From Allobaculum mucilyticum (GTDB lineage Bacteria > Bacillota_I > Bacilli_A > Erysipelotrichales > Erysipelotrichaceae): a DNA stretch of 64,000 nt. Where the stretch lies: NCBI RefSeq assembly GCF_022701195.1, contig NZ_CP078089.1:1612001-1676000 (forward strand), read 5' to 3'. The notes under the pieces were generated by a model. It was not told the origin of the DNA. It was given only the letters and a program-made list of their open reading frames with translations, and did not search any database. Position numbers and translations under genes: made by a program. Below are positions 34,737-44,400 of the stretch, one piece after another. The number at the start of each line of letters is the position of its first letter. Positions within the stretch are counted from its first letter, which is position 1.

Positions 34737-35988
34737 TTACTGGTTTCGCATCATGGCCTGCAGACCTTTGCTTAAAGGCGTAACGGGAGGCGCAAATGCA
34801 GGTTCTGTTTCTGTATCCTGCGCAGAGGACGGCTTTTCGTTCTCTGCAGAACTTGGTTTGTCTTTGGACTCTTCTTTGACTGGCGAGCTGTAGCGGACAA
34901 CTTTTGCCTTTGCGGGAAGCGTGTTTTTTGTCATCCAGGAGTAGACGAGGCTGGAGAGTTCTTTCATTAAAGCAGAGGCCTTCTCAATGCTCTGTATGTC
35001 ATCGCACAGCAGCGTAATGACGTAGCAGCCGCTGCCTGTCTCTACAAACATCGTGTCGTTTTCCGTACCGGGTACCCAGCCAGGCTTATTGCCGGTATTG
35101 ACGGAAGTCGGCAGTCCCAGCAGCAGACGGCCCGGAACAGCCTGCGTTTCCAGCAGCTTTTTCATCTGCGAGGAATTGCGCAGCGTTCCATTGCAGATGT
35201 CATAGAGGAGCTTGGAGGCATCTTTTGCGGAGGTGTAGTTGCCATAAGGCACGTTCGACATGGTCGTATCTTTGTAGCCATGGGATTTGTTCCATGCATT
35301 GAGAACGGAGATGCCTTTGACATAGTCGCCGTTTCCCAGCACTTCGACCAGGTTGACCCAGGCGTTGTTATCGGAAATGGAGATCATAACGGACAGCTGT
35401 CCGTCGATATAGGATTTGCCAAAGCGCTTTGCGTAGTCTTCGTAATGGTCAAAAATAGCCCCCATGACAAAAGCCTTCATGACAGATGCAGACTGCTGTG
35501 CTTTGGAATTGAGCACAAATGATTCGCCAGTCTGCACATCCCGCAGGGCAAAGGCGATCTGTTCGCCCTTTTTCGCAGAACGGGAAATCCGCTGGCGGAC
35601 CTGAGTTTCCAGATCGCCAAGATCCAGAATCCAGGCGCCGGTGTCGGGATCAAAGGCATAGACGCGTCCATCCAGACAGATCGGATTGCGTACCATGACT
35701 CCTTCATCATCAAAGTAGCGGACTATGGAACCGGATGAATCCGCAACCCAGGTGTTTTTGAGCGTTTCGCCTGTTTTAGGATCGCAGAACAGCACCTTTT
35801 CTCCGGATTGTACGTAGCCGCTCTGTTCAGCGCCTGATGCATCGAGAAAGACGGTGCGGGCCGTGCCTTTTTCATCGGTTCTTGTCCAGAATCCGCCAGC
35901 TGTATCTGCCGCAGCACGCATCAGCGGCTGTTCTGCCAGCAGATCCTCCATGGTCAGAACGGATTCCGGCTTTGGATTCGTGGCGGCA
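34737..35988 (-). pseudogene. 3' part of IS-disrupted secreted serine hydrolase (beta-lactamase-like)
   Basis: This is the C-terminal half of a gene cut by the IS at 35989-37638. Domains in order are wall-binding-type repeats rich in Gly/Trp/Tyr (GGFWTRTD..., YFDDEG...) and a class A beta-lactamase-like serine hydrolase: SASVMK as SxxK, SDN in SISDNNAW, and KPG in place of KTG. The tail is Pro/Ser-rich. The fragment has an ATG at 35951 but no ribosome binding site before it. The reading frame joins exactly to the 37639-38648 fragment when the IS and one target copy are removed, giving about 750 residues. Such proteins are often secreted wall-associated hydrolases, not resistance enzymes. Confidence 0.85.
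35980..35988. repeat. Target site duplication, left copy
   Basis: GTGGCGGCA directly precedes the left IS end and is repeated at 37639-37647 after the right end. Confidence 0.9.
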
Positions 35989-36069
35989 CAATGTCATTAA
36001 GTTAAGGAGGGATAAAAATCGTATACCCTGTTCATGAGCGTTGTCATTTCTTATATTTTGCGTCTCAGG

Positions 36070-36112
36070 CATGACGAAAAGGATGATTTTCTACCTGTTG
36101 AAAAAATCATCC
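36070..36112 (-). terminator. Terminator downstream of transposase
   Basis: GGATGATTTT (36081-36090) and AAAATCATCC (36103-36112) are followed on the minus strand by TTTTCGTC. Confidence 0.75.
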
Positions 36113-36138
36113 TGATGACTTTTCGGTTTTCAAATCTG

Positions 36139-37449
36139 TCACTTCTTCTTTCTGGTATCAGCTCTTCCTTCTCTGATCGGAGATATCCTGGCCAGAAGAA
36201 GATCTTCCAGTGTACTCAAGCTGATTCTGGCTTTTTTGAACAGCCACTGTTGAATCGTTTTGATGATGAATCCGAAATCTGCCTTCTGCTTGTGCTTTTT
36301 GGCCTGAGCGATGCGCTTCTGGTGCTGACGAGATCTTTCTACCTTGTTGCGCAAACGGGAACAAAGATTGTAGAGAGTCATTTTGGCATAGATCTCTGCC
36401 TGGACCAGATCAAGCTTCCTTGAATGAGTCCATTCAAGATCGGTGTTTCGTTTCAGTCCCCTGAAGCCGACTTCAACCTGCCAGCGCAGACGGTAGATCT
36501 GCTTGATGTCCTCGGTCCCAAACTCAGCTTCCGACAGATTGGTGCAGACGGTAATGAATGATTCATTCCCTTCGCAGGCAGCTTTGAACCTCACAACCCT
36601 GATATTTAAAGGGAGTTCAGTCGTTTGACCGTCAAATTCAGGCTGCTTCCTGTACGAAGAGATGTACTTATAGACATCCCAATGGTCTTTGACATGCCTG
36701 TTGTTTTTACTGGTCAGAATCACATTGAAAGGAATGTCATACTCTTCTGACTCGGGAGTCTTATAGTACTTGAGAATGCTTGTAGATGATGTCTCGTCTT
36801 TGATACGTATGACAAAAGGGACATGTTCCTTCTGCAGGCGATAGAAAGACATAAGAGCTTCGTATCCCCGATCAGCGATGAAGATGGCTTTCTGAAATGA
36901 AGAACGCTGAGCGAGTTCAAGAAGAGCTGAATCTTCATTCTTCTCAGAGCCGGGTTGAAGCAGCGCGTCAGTAAAGACGGAGTTGAGGGCGTCGAATTCG
37001 GCATTCAAATGAACAAAGTGCCTCTTCTTGCCTTTTTTAGAAGCGCCATAGGTGATGTCATTGTCCTGTTCAGGAAGAACTTGAATCTCGCTTCCATCTA
37101 CAGCGAGGAGGCGATAACCCTTGAAGGTTTTAACATCAGAGCTGGAAGTTGCCTTGTTAAACCGATTGAAGACGTTTTTATAAAGTGAAGAGTTGATTTT
37201 GGAACGGGCCTGAGACACAGCAGAGGCTGAAACAGATGATCCGCCCTTAAACAGGATCCAGGGAAAGGAAGCAGCGAGGGATTCCTCTGTCAGCTGAAAC
37301 GGAAGAAGGACAAGCTCATGCAGGTCAATCTGCCGCTTACGGGTGAAGGCGGACTGAGAAGTAAAATTGGCAGGGTTCGCCGTTTCTGAGCTGATGATAT
37401 TGAGGAAGGTGTTTCTGAAGAAAGAACATTCTTTGGCGATAGCAGTCAT
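36139..37449 (-). CDS. IS4-family transposase (DDE)
   Basis: This 436-residue transposase has the first Asp in LLAVDGSEIQ (near 118), the second in FIADRGYEAL (near 200), and the catalytic Glu in YRLRWQVEVGFRGLK. That segment fits the IS4 Y-(2)-R-(3)-E-(6)-K signature. The gene is intact and nearly fills the element. The N-terminal 70 residues resemble the DNA-binding region of IS4-like enzymes. I cannot assign an ISfinder name. Confidence 0.92.
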   Translation of the reverse strand: MTAIAKECSFFRNTFLNIISSETANPANFTSQSAFTRKRQIDLHELVLLPFQLTEESLAASFPWILFKGGSSVSASAVSQARSKINSSLYKNVFNRFNKATSSSDVKTFKGYRLLAVDGSEIQVLPEQDNDITYGASKKGKKRHFVHLNAEFDALNSVFTDALLQPGSEKNEDSALLELAQRSSFQKAIFIADRGYEALMSFYRLQKEHVPFVIRIKDETSSTSILKYYKTPESEEYDIPFNVILTSKNNRHVKDHWDVYKYISSYRKQPEFDGQTTELPLNIRVVRFKAACEGNESFITVCTNLSEAEFGTEDIKQIYRLRWQVEVGFRGLKRNTDLEWTHSRKLDLVQAEIYAKMTLYNLCSRLRNKVERSRQHQKRIAQAKKHKQKADFGFIIKTIQQWLFKKARISLSTLEDLLLARISPIREGRADTRKKK

Positions 37450-37571
37450 AGGGAAAACTCCTTTAAGTTCTCCCCATCGGCTGCGAAGCAGCCGCGCGGC
37501 GGCAGAAATTTGTCAATAGATTTTTAGAAAAAAGTGAAAAAACTCGAATCATTCGAGATTTGACTTGAAGA

Positions 37572-37613
37572 GTAGAAAAAAGACCACATCACTGCTTAAC
37601 GCTGATGTGGTCT
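37572..37613 (-). terminator. Terminator inside right IS end, blocks incoming transcription
   Basis: AGACCACATCA (37581-37591) and TGATGTGGTCT (37603-37613) form a perfect 11-bp stem, followed on the minus strand by TTTTTTCTAC. It lies 8 bp inside the inverted repeat, upstream of the transposase, so transcripts entering from the disrupted host gene would stop here. Confidence 0.85.
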
Positions 37614-37638
37614 GAGAAATCTTAACTTAATGACATTG

Positions 37639-37647
37639 GTGGCGGCA
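37639..37647. repeat. Target site duplication, right copy
   Basis: GTGGCGGCA, identical to 35980-35988. Confidence 0.9.
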
Positions 37648-38648
37648 GGCTTGTTTTCTTCTGGCTGCTCTTTGGTCTGATCGTTTTTCTCTGAAACGGA
37701 AGAGTCCAGAGTCGGAAGCATGCGGGCATGTTTTCCTTTGAAGACGCTCAGAAGTGAATCTTCAGATTCTGGCGCTTCTTTCTTGGAGGCCTCTGCTTTT
37801 TCTGTTTTCACAGATTTATCGATCTTCGTCTCTTTTGAAGACGTCTGAGAACTCGCAGATTCGGTTTTGTTTTTATTGGAAGCACGAGCAGGCGCCACGG
37901 CAATCTGCCCATTCGAAAGATCGAATGTCTCTGTCTTCTGTGTCTTTTCTGTCTTCTCTGCTTTGGGGGCAGATGAAGCTGTTTTGTCCTTTTTTGCTGG
38001 CAGCTGCAGTTTTATTGTGCTGCCTGCTTTACGGAATTCCTGCTGCAGATCGAGCGGGGAAAGCGTCTGGCCGAGCACTGTCCAGCCCTCTTCAAGATAC
38101 TGGCTGAGAGCTTTGGAAGAAGAGAGAAACAGAACCTGCGATGTTCCAGGATGATAGAGACGGAACGGCGCACTGGCAGATGGCTGGATCTCTTCAGAAA
38201 CAAAGGAGACAGAGCGTACAGTCTGACCGGCTGAATCTGAGCCGCTGTTTTCCTTTTTGCAGGACTCGGCACAGGCTTTCTCAAAAGACTCGGCATTCTG
38301 AGGCGTTCCGGCAGACTGTGCTTTGTCTTTTGCTTTCTGTTCAGACTGGGGCGAATGAAAAGAGGAAAAGTATTCCGGTTTTTCATCCGTCCAGAAATTC
38401 TTTTCTTCTGTCTGTTTGTCAGAAGAGACAGAAGCCTGTTCGTCTTTGTCTTTCTTTTTGTTATCCTGTGAACTCTGCGAAGTCTTTGAACTTTCTGGAT
38501 CAGGCGTTTTCTTTGAATCTTTCTGGGATGATTCGCTCTTTGCCTGATCTTTTGCAAGGACAGGCAGAGAGATGGAGCTGATGCTGCAGACGGCGCAAAG
38601 ACTTGCGGCGAGCGTTCTCGACAGCAGATTTCGGGTGTGAGAGGGCAT
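37639..38648 (-). pseudogene. 5' part of IS-disrupted secreted serine hydrolase
   Basis: The start is ATG 38648 behind AAAGGAG. It has a signal peptide of about 33 residues (LSRTLAASLCAVCSISSISLP, then VLA-K). A long Lys/Ser/Glu-rich low-complexity region follows, holding one small folded segment (FRLYHPGTSQVLFL...EEGWTVLGQ) that resembles DUF5648-type repeats. Reading then passes into the IS, adds 13 foreign residues and stops at 37596. The natural continuation is at 35979 downward. The promoter and signal peptide are kept, so a truncated Lys-rich secreted peptide could still be made. Confidence 0.85.
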
Positions 38649-38820
38649 GACGGACTCCTTTCCTGCCTGGTTCAGACTGAACACAGTTTAACTGTTCCGG
38701 TGCGTGAGGGAACAGTCTTTCCTGTTAACGTCTGTGAAAAACGGGTTCTGAGAAGAATGAAAAAACGGAAGAAGTCCGGCTTCTTCCGTGCGGGGAATTG
38801 TTGGGGGATTGAAATGAAGC

Positions 38821-39369
38821 TTACTGTTCTTCGCCTTCTTTGAAGAAGGAAGGATCGTACAGAACGACTTCCTGCGCTTTCAGGGAAGCTGGAACGTCGA
38901 TCAGACGCTGGTTGGATGAGCCGCAGAACTGGAGGGACAGATCCTTGCGTGCTTCAACGAATGGTCCGTCGACCAGAACGTCGATGTTGTTCAGAATTGT
39001 ATCGGTCCATTCGGTGTGACGTCTTCCGCCATCGAGCAGATCCTGATCGAGAAGGTAGCCGGTATACATCCAGATGGTTTTGAGCGGCAGTTCTCTGCGA
39101 ACACGTGTAATCAGTTCAGCAACGTCTTTCTGGTTCGAGAGTTCGAACGGATCGCCGCCAAGAATAGTCAGACCGGAAATGAAGGAAGGAGCCATTGCTT
39201 TAATGATTTCGTCCTGAACGGCCTTTGTGTAAGGCTTGCCGTAATCGAAGTCCCATGTTTCCTTCTGGAAGCATCCGGGGCAGTGGTTCAGACAGCCGGA
39301 TACAAACAGGGAGACGCGAACGCCTGTCCCGTTTGCGATATCGAATTTTTTAATTTCTCCATAATTCAT
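38821..39369 (-). CDS. nrdG: Anaerobic ribonucleotide reductase activating protein
   Basis: This 182-residue radical-SAM activase has CLNHCPGC (CxxxCxxC, Cys near 26, 30, 33), followed by a glycine-rich ILGGDPF motif near 70. It installs the glycyl radical in NrdD, the class III reductase, under anaerobic conditions. nrdD is not adjacent, which is unusual since the two are often paired. Start 39369 follows GAGGAC; the longer frame to 39399 is unsupported. A good promoter lies at 39452-39424. It hints at an anaerobic lifestyle. Confidence 0.9.
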   Translation of the reverse strand: MNYGEIKKFDIANGTGVRVSLFVSGCLNHCPGCFQKETWDFDYGKPYTKAVQDEIIKAMAPSFISGLTILGGDPFELSNQKDVAELITRVRRELPLKTIWMYTGYLLDQDLLDGGRRHTEWTDTILNNIDVLVDGPFVEARKDLSLQFCGSSNQRLIDVPASLKAQEVVLYDPSFFKEGEEQ

Positions 39370-39423
39370 GATGATTGTCCTCAATAGATTAAAAAGCAAG
39401 GCGCTAAATGCGCTGCAATCCTC

Positions 39424-39452
39424 ATACTAGACGCATGAATATACTCTGTCAA
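39424..39452 (-). promoter_or_regulatory. nrdG promoter
   Basis: On the minus strand TTGACA (39452-39447), a 17-bp spacer and TAGTAT (39429-39424). A GCGC-TAAAT-GCGC inverted repeat (near 39401-39413) lies just downstream of the start point. Confidence 0.7.
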
Positions 39453-39566
39453 AAGCGTAAAGCGCTACCTCTTTTCGCCGGTACAGAAAATGAATAGACT
39501 GGAATTATCCATCAGCCAGCCTGTCTGCCTGGCGTCTTTTCAAACAGATCCAAAGGAGCAAACCCC

Positions 39567-40364
39567 ATGTATGAAATCTACAATCTGACCGCGACAGACA
39601 ATGTCGAGGTGATTGAAGCGGCAGGACCGTTTATCGTTCTTGCCCACCGCTACAACCTGAATGCGAAAAAGCAGGATGCCTCCAAGGCGTTTTACAATGC
39701 CCGTCTTGCCCATAAGACCAGACAGCTGATCTGTTCGCTTGAAAAAGATGATGTCATCATCGCTGAGGGCATGATGCAGTGGATGGTCGGCACTGTTGAA
39801 ATGGTCAGCGGCGCATCCAATGTCTTTTCGTATATGGGCAAGCTGTTCAAAGGAAAGATCACCGGACAGAAAGCCATCGCACCGCGCTATTCGGGTGTGG
39901 GCACGATCGCTCTTGAACCGGTCAATCAGGAGATTCTGCTGATTGATCTTGAACAGTGGCCGGAAGGTCTAGTTATTGAATCGGATATGTTCCTGGCTGC
40001 CTCGGGCGGCGTTGAGCGAAGCGTCATTGCGCGTTCCAACCTGTCATCAGCCATGTTTGGTAACGAGGGTATTTTCAACATGGTTCTCAAGGGAAAAGGC
40101 ATCGCAGCGATCCTTTCGCCGGCTGTCCGTGAACAGCTTCTGGTCATCCAGCTTGAAGATGATGTGCTGCAGATCGACGGCCATTTTGCGTTTGCCTGGT
40201 CAGCCGGACTCGACTTCCGCGTTGAGAATGCGGGCGACAGCGTCATGTCGGCTGTCATCTCCAAAGAGGGCATGGTCAATACGTACCGGGGTACGGGAAG
40301 AGTGCTCATGGTGCCCTTTGAGATGCGTCCATCCGCAAACCAGGGAGATGGGAAACAGGAATAA
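39567..40364 (+). CDS. AIM24 family protein
   Basis: This 265-residue protein has the repeated beta-strand pattern of the AIM24/TIGR00266 family: GMMQWMVGTVEM near 65, then SGVGTIALEP, MFLAASGGVE near 140, and FAFAWSAGLDF. The mitochondrial homologue aids inner-membrane organisation; the bacterial role is unknown. No signal peptide is visible, so it is cytosolic. AAAGGAG precedes the ATG at 9 bp. It is divergent from nrdG. Confidence 0.83.
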   Translation: MYEIYNLTATDNVEVIEAAGPFIVLAHRYNLNAKKQDASKAFYNARLAHKTRQLICSLEKDDVIIAEGMMQWMVGTVEMVSGASNVFSYMGKLFKGKITGQKAIAPRYSGVGTIALEPVNQEILLIDLEQWPEGLVIESDMFLAASGGVERSVIARSNLSSAMFGNEGIFNMVLKGKGIAAILSPAVREQLLVIQLEDDVLQIDGHFAFAWSAGLDFRVENAGDSVMSAVISKEGMVNTYRGTGRVLMVPFEMRPSANQGDGKQE

Positions 40365-40489
40365 TCGTTAATAAAATCCAACAGAAAATGTGTCAAAAGA
40401 ATATGGCGTGCCTATAAAAGTCAAGAGATGTGAACCTGATGTGTGGGAATAATTCGAAAAAACCTTGATAATAAATAGGATTTCGTTCG

Positions 40490-40579
40490 TTGACATTGTC
40501 GAAGGTGTCCGATTTTACTAAAATGAAGGCGGTGGAAAATGGATTCGATTCGTAAATATACCGTTATTATTGACGGTAT
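40490..40579 (+). promoter_or_regulatory. Promoter and operator candidates of the BlaI-type gene
   Basis: TTGACA (40490-40495), an 18-bp spacer and TTTACT (40514-40519; weak). GACATTGTC (40492-40500) overlaps the -35 and resembles GACATTTGTC upstream of copA. Further on, ATACCGT (40558-40564) and ACGGTAT (40573-40579) form a 7-bp inverted repeat in the leader. BlaI-type repressors normally bind ACAnnTGT-like dyads and control their own gene. Confidence 0.45.
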
Positions 40580-40612
40580 GTTTACGGTCGAATCTGAGAG
40601 GAGACATTTATT

Positions 40613-40987
40613 ATGCAACAGACAGGACTGACCAAGCGGGAAACGCAAATTATGAATATTCTGTGGAACAGCGATGAGCCGCTGTCGGCCCACGATATTC
40701 TGACCGCTTCTCCGGAACTGAGCCGTAATACGATTCAGATCGTTCTGAAGAAACTGCAGACTCTCGGGTTCATTGAGGTTGCCGGTTTCGGCTATCACAA
40801 AAATGCCCTTACCCGTACATTCAAGCCAGTAATTTCCCAGAGTGATTACATCGCCAGCTCTCTTGCTGATTCGACATCTTACGAAATTGCAATCAGCTTC
40901 ATTCAGCGTACGGATAACGAAGAGGTTCTTGAAAATCTCGAAAAGCTGATTCAGGAAAAGCAGAAAGAGCTGAAGAACGCCCGATAA
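40613..40987 (+). CDS. BlaI/MecI/CopY family transcriptional repressor
   Basis: This 124-residue winged-helix protein has LTKRETQIMNILWNSDEPLSAHDIL at the start and RNTIQIVLKKLQTLGFIEVAG as the recognition and wing region. A C-terminal dimerisation helix follows. The CxC metal motif of CopY is absent, so it is BlaI-like. BlaI repressors are usually destroyed by an M56 peptidase; the only candidate in the window is at 29961-30914. GAGAGGAG lies about 10 bp before the ATG. Confidence 0.88.
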   Translation: MQQTGLTKRETQIMNILWNSDEPLSAHDILTASPELSRNTIQIVLKKLQTLGFIEVAGFGYHKNALTRTFKPVISQSDYIASSLADSTSYEIAISFIQRTDNEEVLENLEKLIQEKQKELKNAR

Positions 40988-41041
40988 GAACAGCAGGCAT
41001 AAAACTGCCCGACTGTACCGGCATACATTGAAATAATCAGC

Positions 41042-41078
41042 AACGCGCAGACATGGATTTCATGCTGCGCGTTTTTTT
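41042..41078 (+). terminator. Terminator of BlaI-type gene
   Basis: AACGCGCAG (41042-41050) and CTGCGCGTT (41065-41073) have a CATG..CATG inner pairing and are followed by TTTTT. Confidence 0.88.
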
Positions 41079-41401
41079 ATGTCTGCAGCTGTCTTCGAAA
41101 ACAGCCGTCTGCTAACACAGAAAGTCCTCGCAAAAGGGAGGAAAAGCCCGGAAAAAATCGAAAAATCCGGAAAAAGATCCGGCAGTGAGAGTGCATCTTT
41201 GATCGTCTGCTGCCTGGAAAGACAGCCCGTGTCACGAATAGAAATGCTGTTTGTACGGAATTTAAAATCTGTTCCTTTTCTGTTCAGTTTTCTATAAACT
41301 TCTGTTGTAAAGGCTTACAGTGCAGGATTGCCGTCTGTCATCTGGCTACAGGACAGAATGGCCGATCTCCTGCAGACAGTTCTCAGAAAGGAACCGAAAA
41401 A
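41079..41401 (+). promoter_or_regulatory. Upstream region of the GH2 gene with an operator-like palindrome
   Basis: About 320 bp without a supported gene. A TATAAA box lies at 41293-41298 with only a weak -35. Just after it TGTAA-AGGC-TTACA (41306-41319) forms an inverted repeat placed where a repressor would block transcription. No known catabolite element was recognised with confidence. Confidence 0.35.
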
Positions 41402-44400
41402 ATGAGAAAGAGCAAAGCAATTCGTACTTTTGGATCCGCTTTTCTGACCGCAGCCATGCTGCTTTCCTCAGCCCCTTCTTTTTCACTGCCGATTGCAGCA
41501 GTTGAATCCGATGCGGCAAAAGAAAGCAATGGCGGTCAGCTGGATACCACCAGTTACGTCCATCCCGTACAGACGATCAGTGCGCTGGATGCAGAAGAAC
41601 GCAGCGTAAACTTCAACCAGAGCTGGAGCTTCCATTTTGGAGACTCTGCCGGTGCAGAACAGCCGCTTGCGGATGACTCAAGCTGGGAAATCGTCAATGT
41701 ACCGCATGACTATTCCATCAATCAGGATTACGACCGTAACTTAGAAGGTGAAAGTGCCTACAAACCCGGAGGTCTGGCCTGGTACCGCAAGTCCTTCACG
41801 CTGGATGACAGTATCAAGAATAAACAGATCCGTATTGATTTCGACGGCATCTATATGAACTCCACCGTTTATATCAACGGTCATAAACTCGGCGATCATC
41901 CTTACGGCTATACACCGTTCTCTTATGATCTGACCCCGTATCTCAACAAGGACGGCGAAAACGTCATCAGCGTACGCGTCAACCATCAGACACCGTCTTC
42001 CCGCTGGTATTCCGGAAGCGGTATCGGACGCAATGTCCATCTGACCGTTACCGAAGACGTTCATGTAGACCTCAGCGGAACGCAGATCACCACGCCAAAA
42101 CTGGAAGAGCAGAAAGACGGCGATGTTGATACCAGCGTAAAAACAACGATCGTCAACAACGGCGATGAAGCCAAAGAAGTCACTGTTCAGCAGTTCCTGT
42201 ATGAAAAGGGCAATGAAGACGGCGAACCTGTTGCATCTTCCGCAAAGAGCGCGCCGCAGACACTTGAAGCTGGCGCAAGCGCAGTCATCGATCAGACCTT
42301 CCAGGTCAACAGACCGAAGCTCTGGCATACAACAAACAATTTTGATGAAAAATCAGAGCTCTATACCGTTGTAACAAAAGTCTATGAAGGCGAAGAAGAA
42401 GTCGACAGCTACGACACCGAATTCGGCTTCCGATACTTCAAATTCGATAAAGACACCGGCTTCTGGCTTAATGGCGAAGCCATGAAACTGAACGGCGTCT
42501 GCATGCATCATGACCAGGGTGCATTAGGCTCTGTTGATACGTATCGTGCAGTTGAACGTCAGGTTGAAATCCTTAAAGGCATGGGCGTCAACTCCATCCG
42601 TACTTCGCACAACACGCCAAGCAAAGCGCTTGTTGATGTGTGCAACGAAAACGGCATCATCCTGATGGAAGAAGTTTTCGACGGATGGGATCAGCATAAA
42701 AACGGCAACACGGAAGACTATGCAAACTACTTCAGCGAGCCGATGCCTGAAGAAACTGAACTTCTCCATGCAGACCAGGCAGAAGTCTGGGCTCAGTATG
42801 ACCTGCAGGAATCCATCCGCCGCGACCGCAATGATCCGGCAGTTGTGATCTGGGATATCGGTAACGAAGTTGAGCACGGAAGCACTTCGCACTTCCCGAC
42901 AATCTGTCAGAACCTGCTCGACTGGACCAAAGCCATGGACGACCGTCCAGCTGTATTAGGCGATAACAAGACCCTTGGCAACGCTACAGGCGTATCCAAC
43001 CAGATGCGTGATTCCATTCATGCAGCAGGCGGTCTGATCGGATCCAACTACGGTCTTGCAGACGCGCTTCAGACGCGTTTCCGCGATTATCATCCTGACT
43101 GGCGATTCATTGGAACCGAAACTGTTTCCTCCGTCAACTCCCGCGGCATTTATGACCGCATTGCCAACCAGAACGATGCCGGCAAGAACGATAAGCAGCT
43201 GACAAGCTACGACTACTCTGCCGTAAGCTGGGGCCATCGTGCAGCTCAGTCTATGATCGGCAGTCTGGAAAATGACTGGTATGCCGGACAGTATGTCTGG
43301 ACAGGCTTTGACTATCTGGGCGAGCCGACTCCATGGAACGGCATTTCCAACACAGACCATGCCAACTACGGCTGGCCGGCTCCGAAAAACTCCTATTTTG
43401 GAATTATCGATACCGCTGGTATTCCAAAAGACACCTATTACTTCTACCGTTCGATGTGGAAACACGATGACACGACTCTGCACATGCTCCCTGCATGGAA
43501 GTCCGATGTTGTCTACACTGGCAACGCTAAAGGCGTACCGGTTGTTGTCTACACCAACGCACACAAAGTCAAACTCGAGTTCACCAATGCAAATGGCGTA
43601 ACAAGAGAAATCGGAACGAAGGAATTCACCGAAAAAACAACCGCAAACGGCTACAAGTGGCGGATTTATGAAGGTGCAGATAAAGAGGGCGCCAGATACA
43701 TGAACCTCTACTTCACCTGGTACGTTCCTTATGAAGACGGAACTCTGACCGCTACTGCCTATGACGTCAACGGAGATGTCATCGAGAAGACCGTCGGCCG
43801 CAATACCGTTTCCACATTCGGCGATGCCGCTGCTCTGGATGCCGTGGCTGACCGCACGGAAATCAAAGCAGACGGAAATGATCTGTCCTACATCACCGTC
43901 GATATCAAAGATGCGGACGGCAACGAAGTCGACAATGCGAACAACCGCGTGACCTTCAGCGTTGAAGGACCTGGCGAAGTCATCGGCTGCGATAACGGAA
44001 ACAGCGTTGATTTCCAGCCGTATGAAGAGAACAACCGTGCTGCCTTCTCCGGCAAGATGATTGCGATCGTACGTTCTACTGGCGAAGACGGCGAAATCCG
44101 CGTAACCGCATCTGCTGATGGTCTGACTTCGGATACCGTAGTCATCAACGCTTCCGGTGCCGAAACACCGCAGGCAAATGATCTGATCAGTGCTGAATAC
44201 TCCAAAGGCTGCTATCTGCGCAGCGGTGCAGTGCCGACTCTGCCGGCAACCGCAAAACTGACCTACGCAGATGGAACCGTCAAAGAGGATGTTCCAATCG
44301 TCTGGGAAGACTTCTCCATCGATAACCTGACCTTCGACAAGCCGACTGTTGTCAACGGCGTTGCAGACGGTCAGAAACTTTCCTACTACATCAACCTCGT

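Larger units (their letters stand above)
35989..37638 (-). mobile_element. Complete IS4-family insertion sequence, 1650 bp
   Basis: It has perfect 18-bp terminal inverted repeats: CAATGTCATTAAGTTAAG at 35989-36006 and its complement at 37621-37638. A 9-bp target duplication flanks it (35980-35988, 37639-37647). One intact DDE transposase gene lies inside. Terminator hairpins stand just inside both ends (36070-36112 and 37572-37613), insulating the transposase from outside transcription. The perfect repeats and target copies suggest recent insertion. Confidence 0.95.

Noticed and set aside
34737-35951. The 3' fragment as an intact resistance beta-lactamase
   Set aside because: It lacks a signal peptide and ribosome site after the IS insertion, and its KTG motif reads KPG; it is part of a disrupted larger protein.
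40613-40987. CopY identity for the repressor
   Set aside because: It lacks the C-terminal CxC..CxC metal motif of CopY, so BlaI-like is the safer call.
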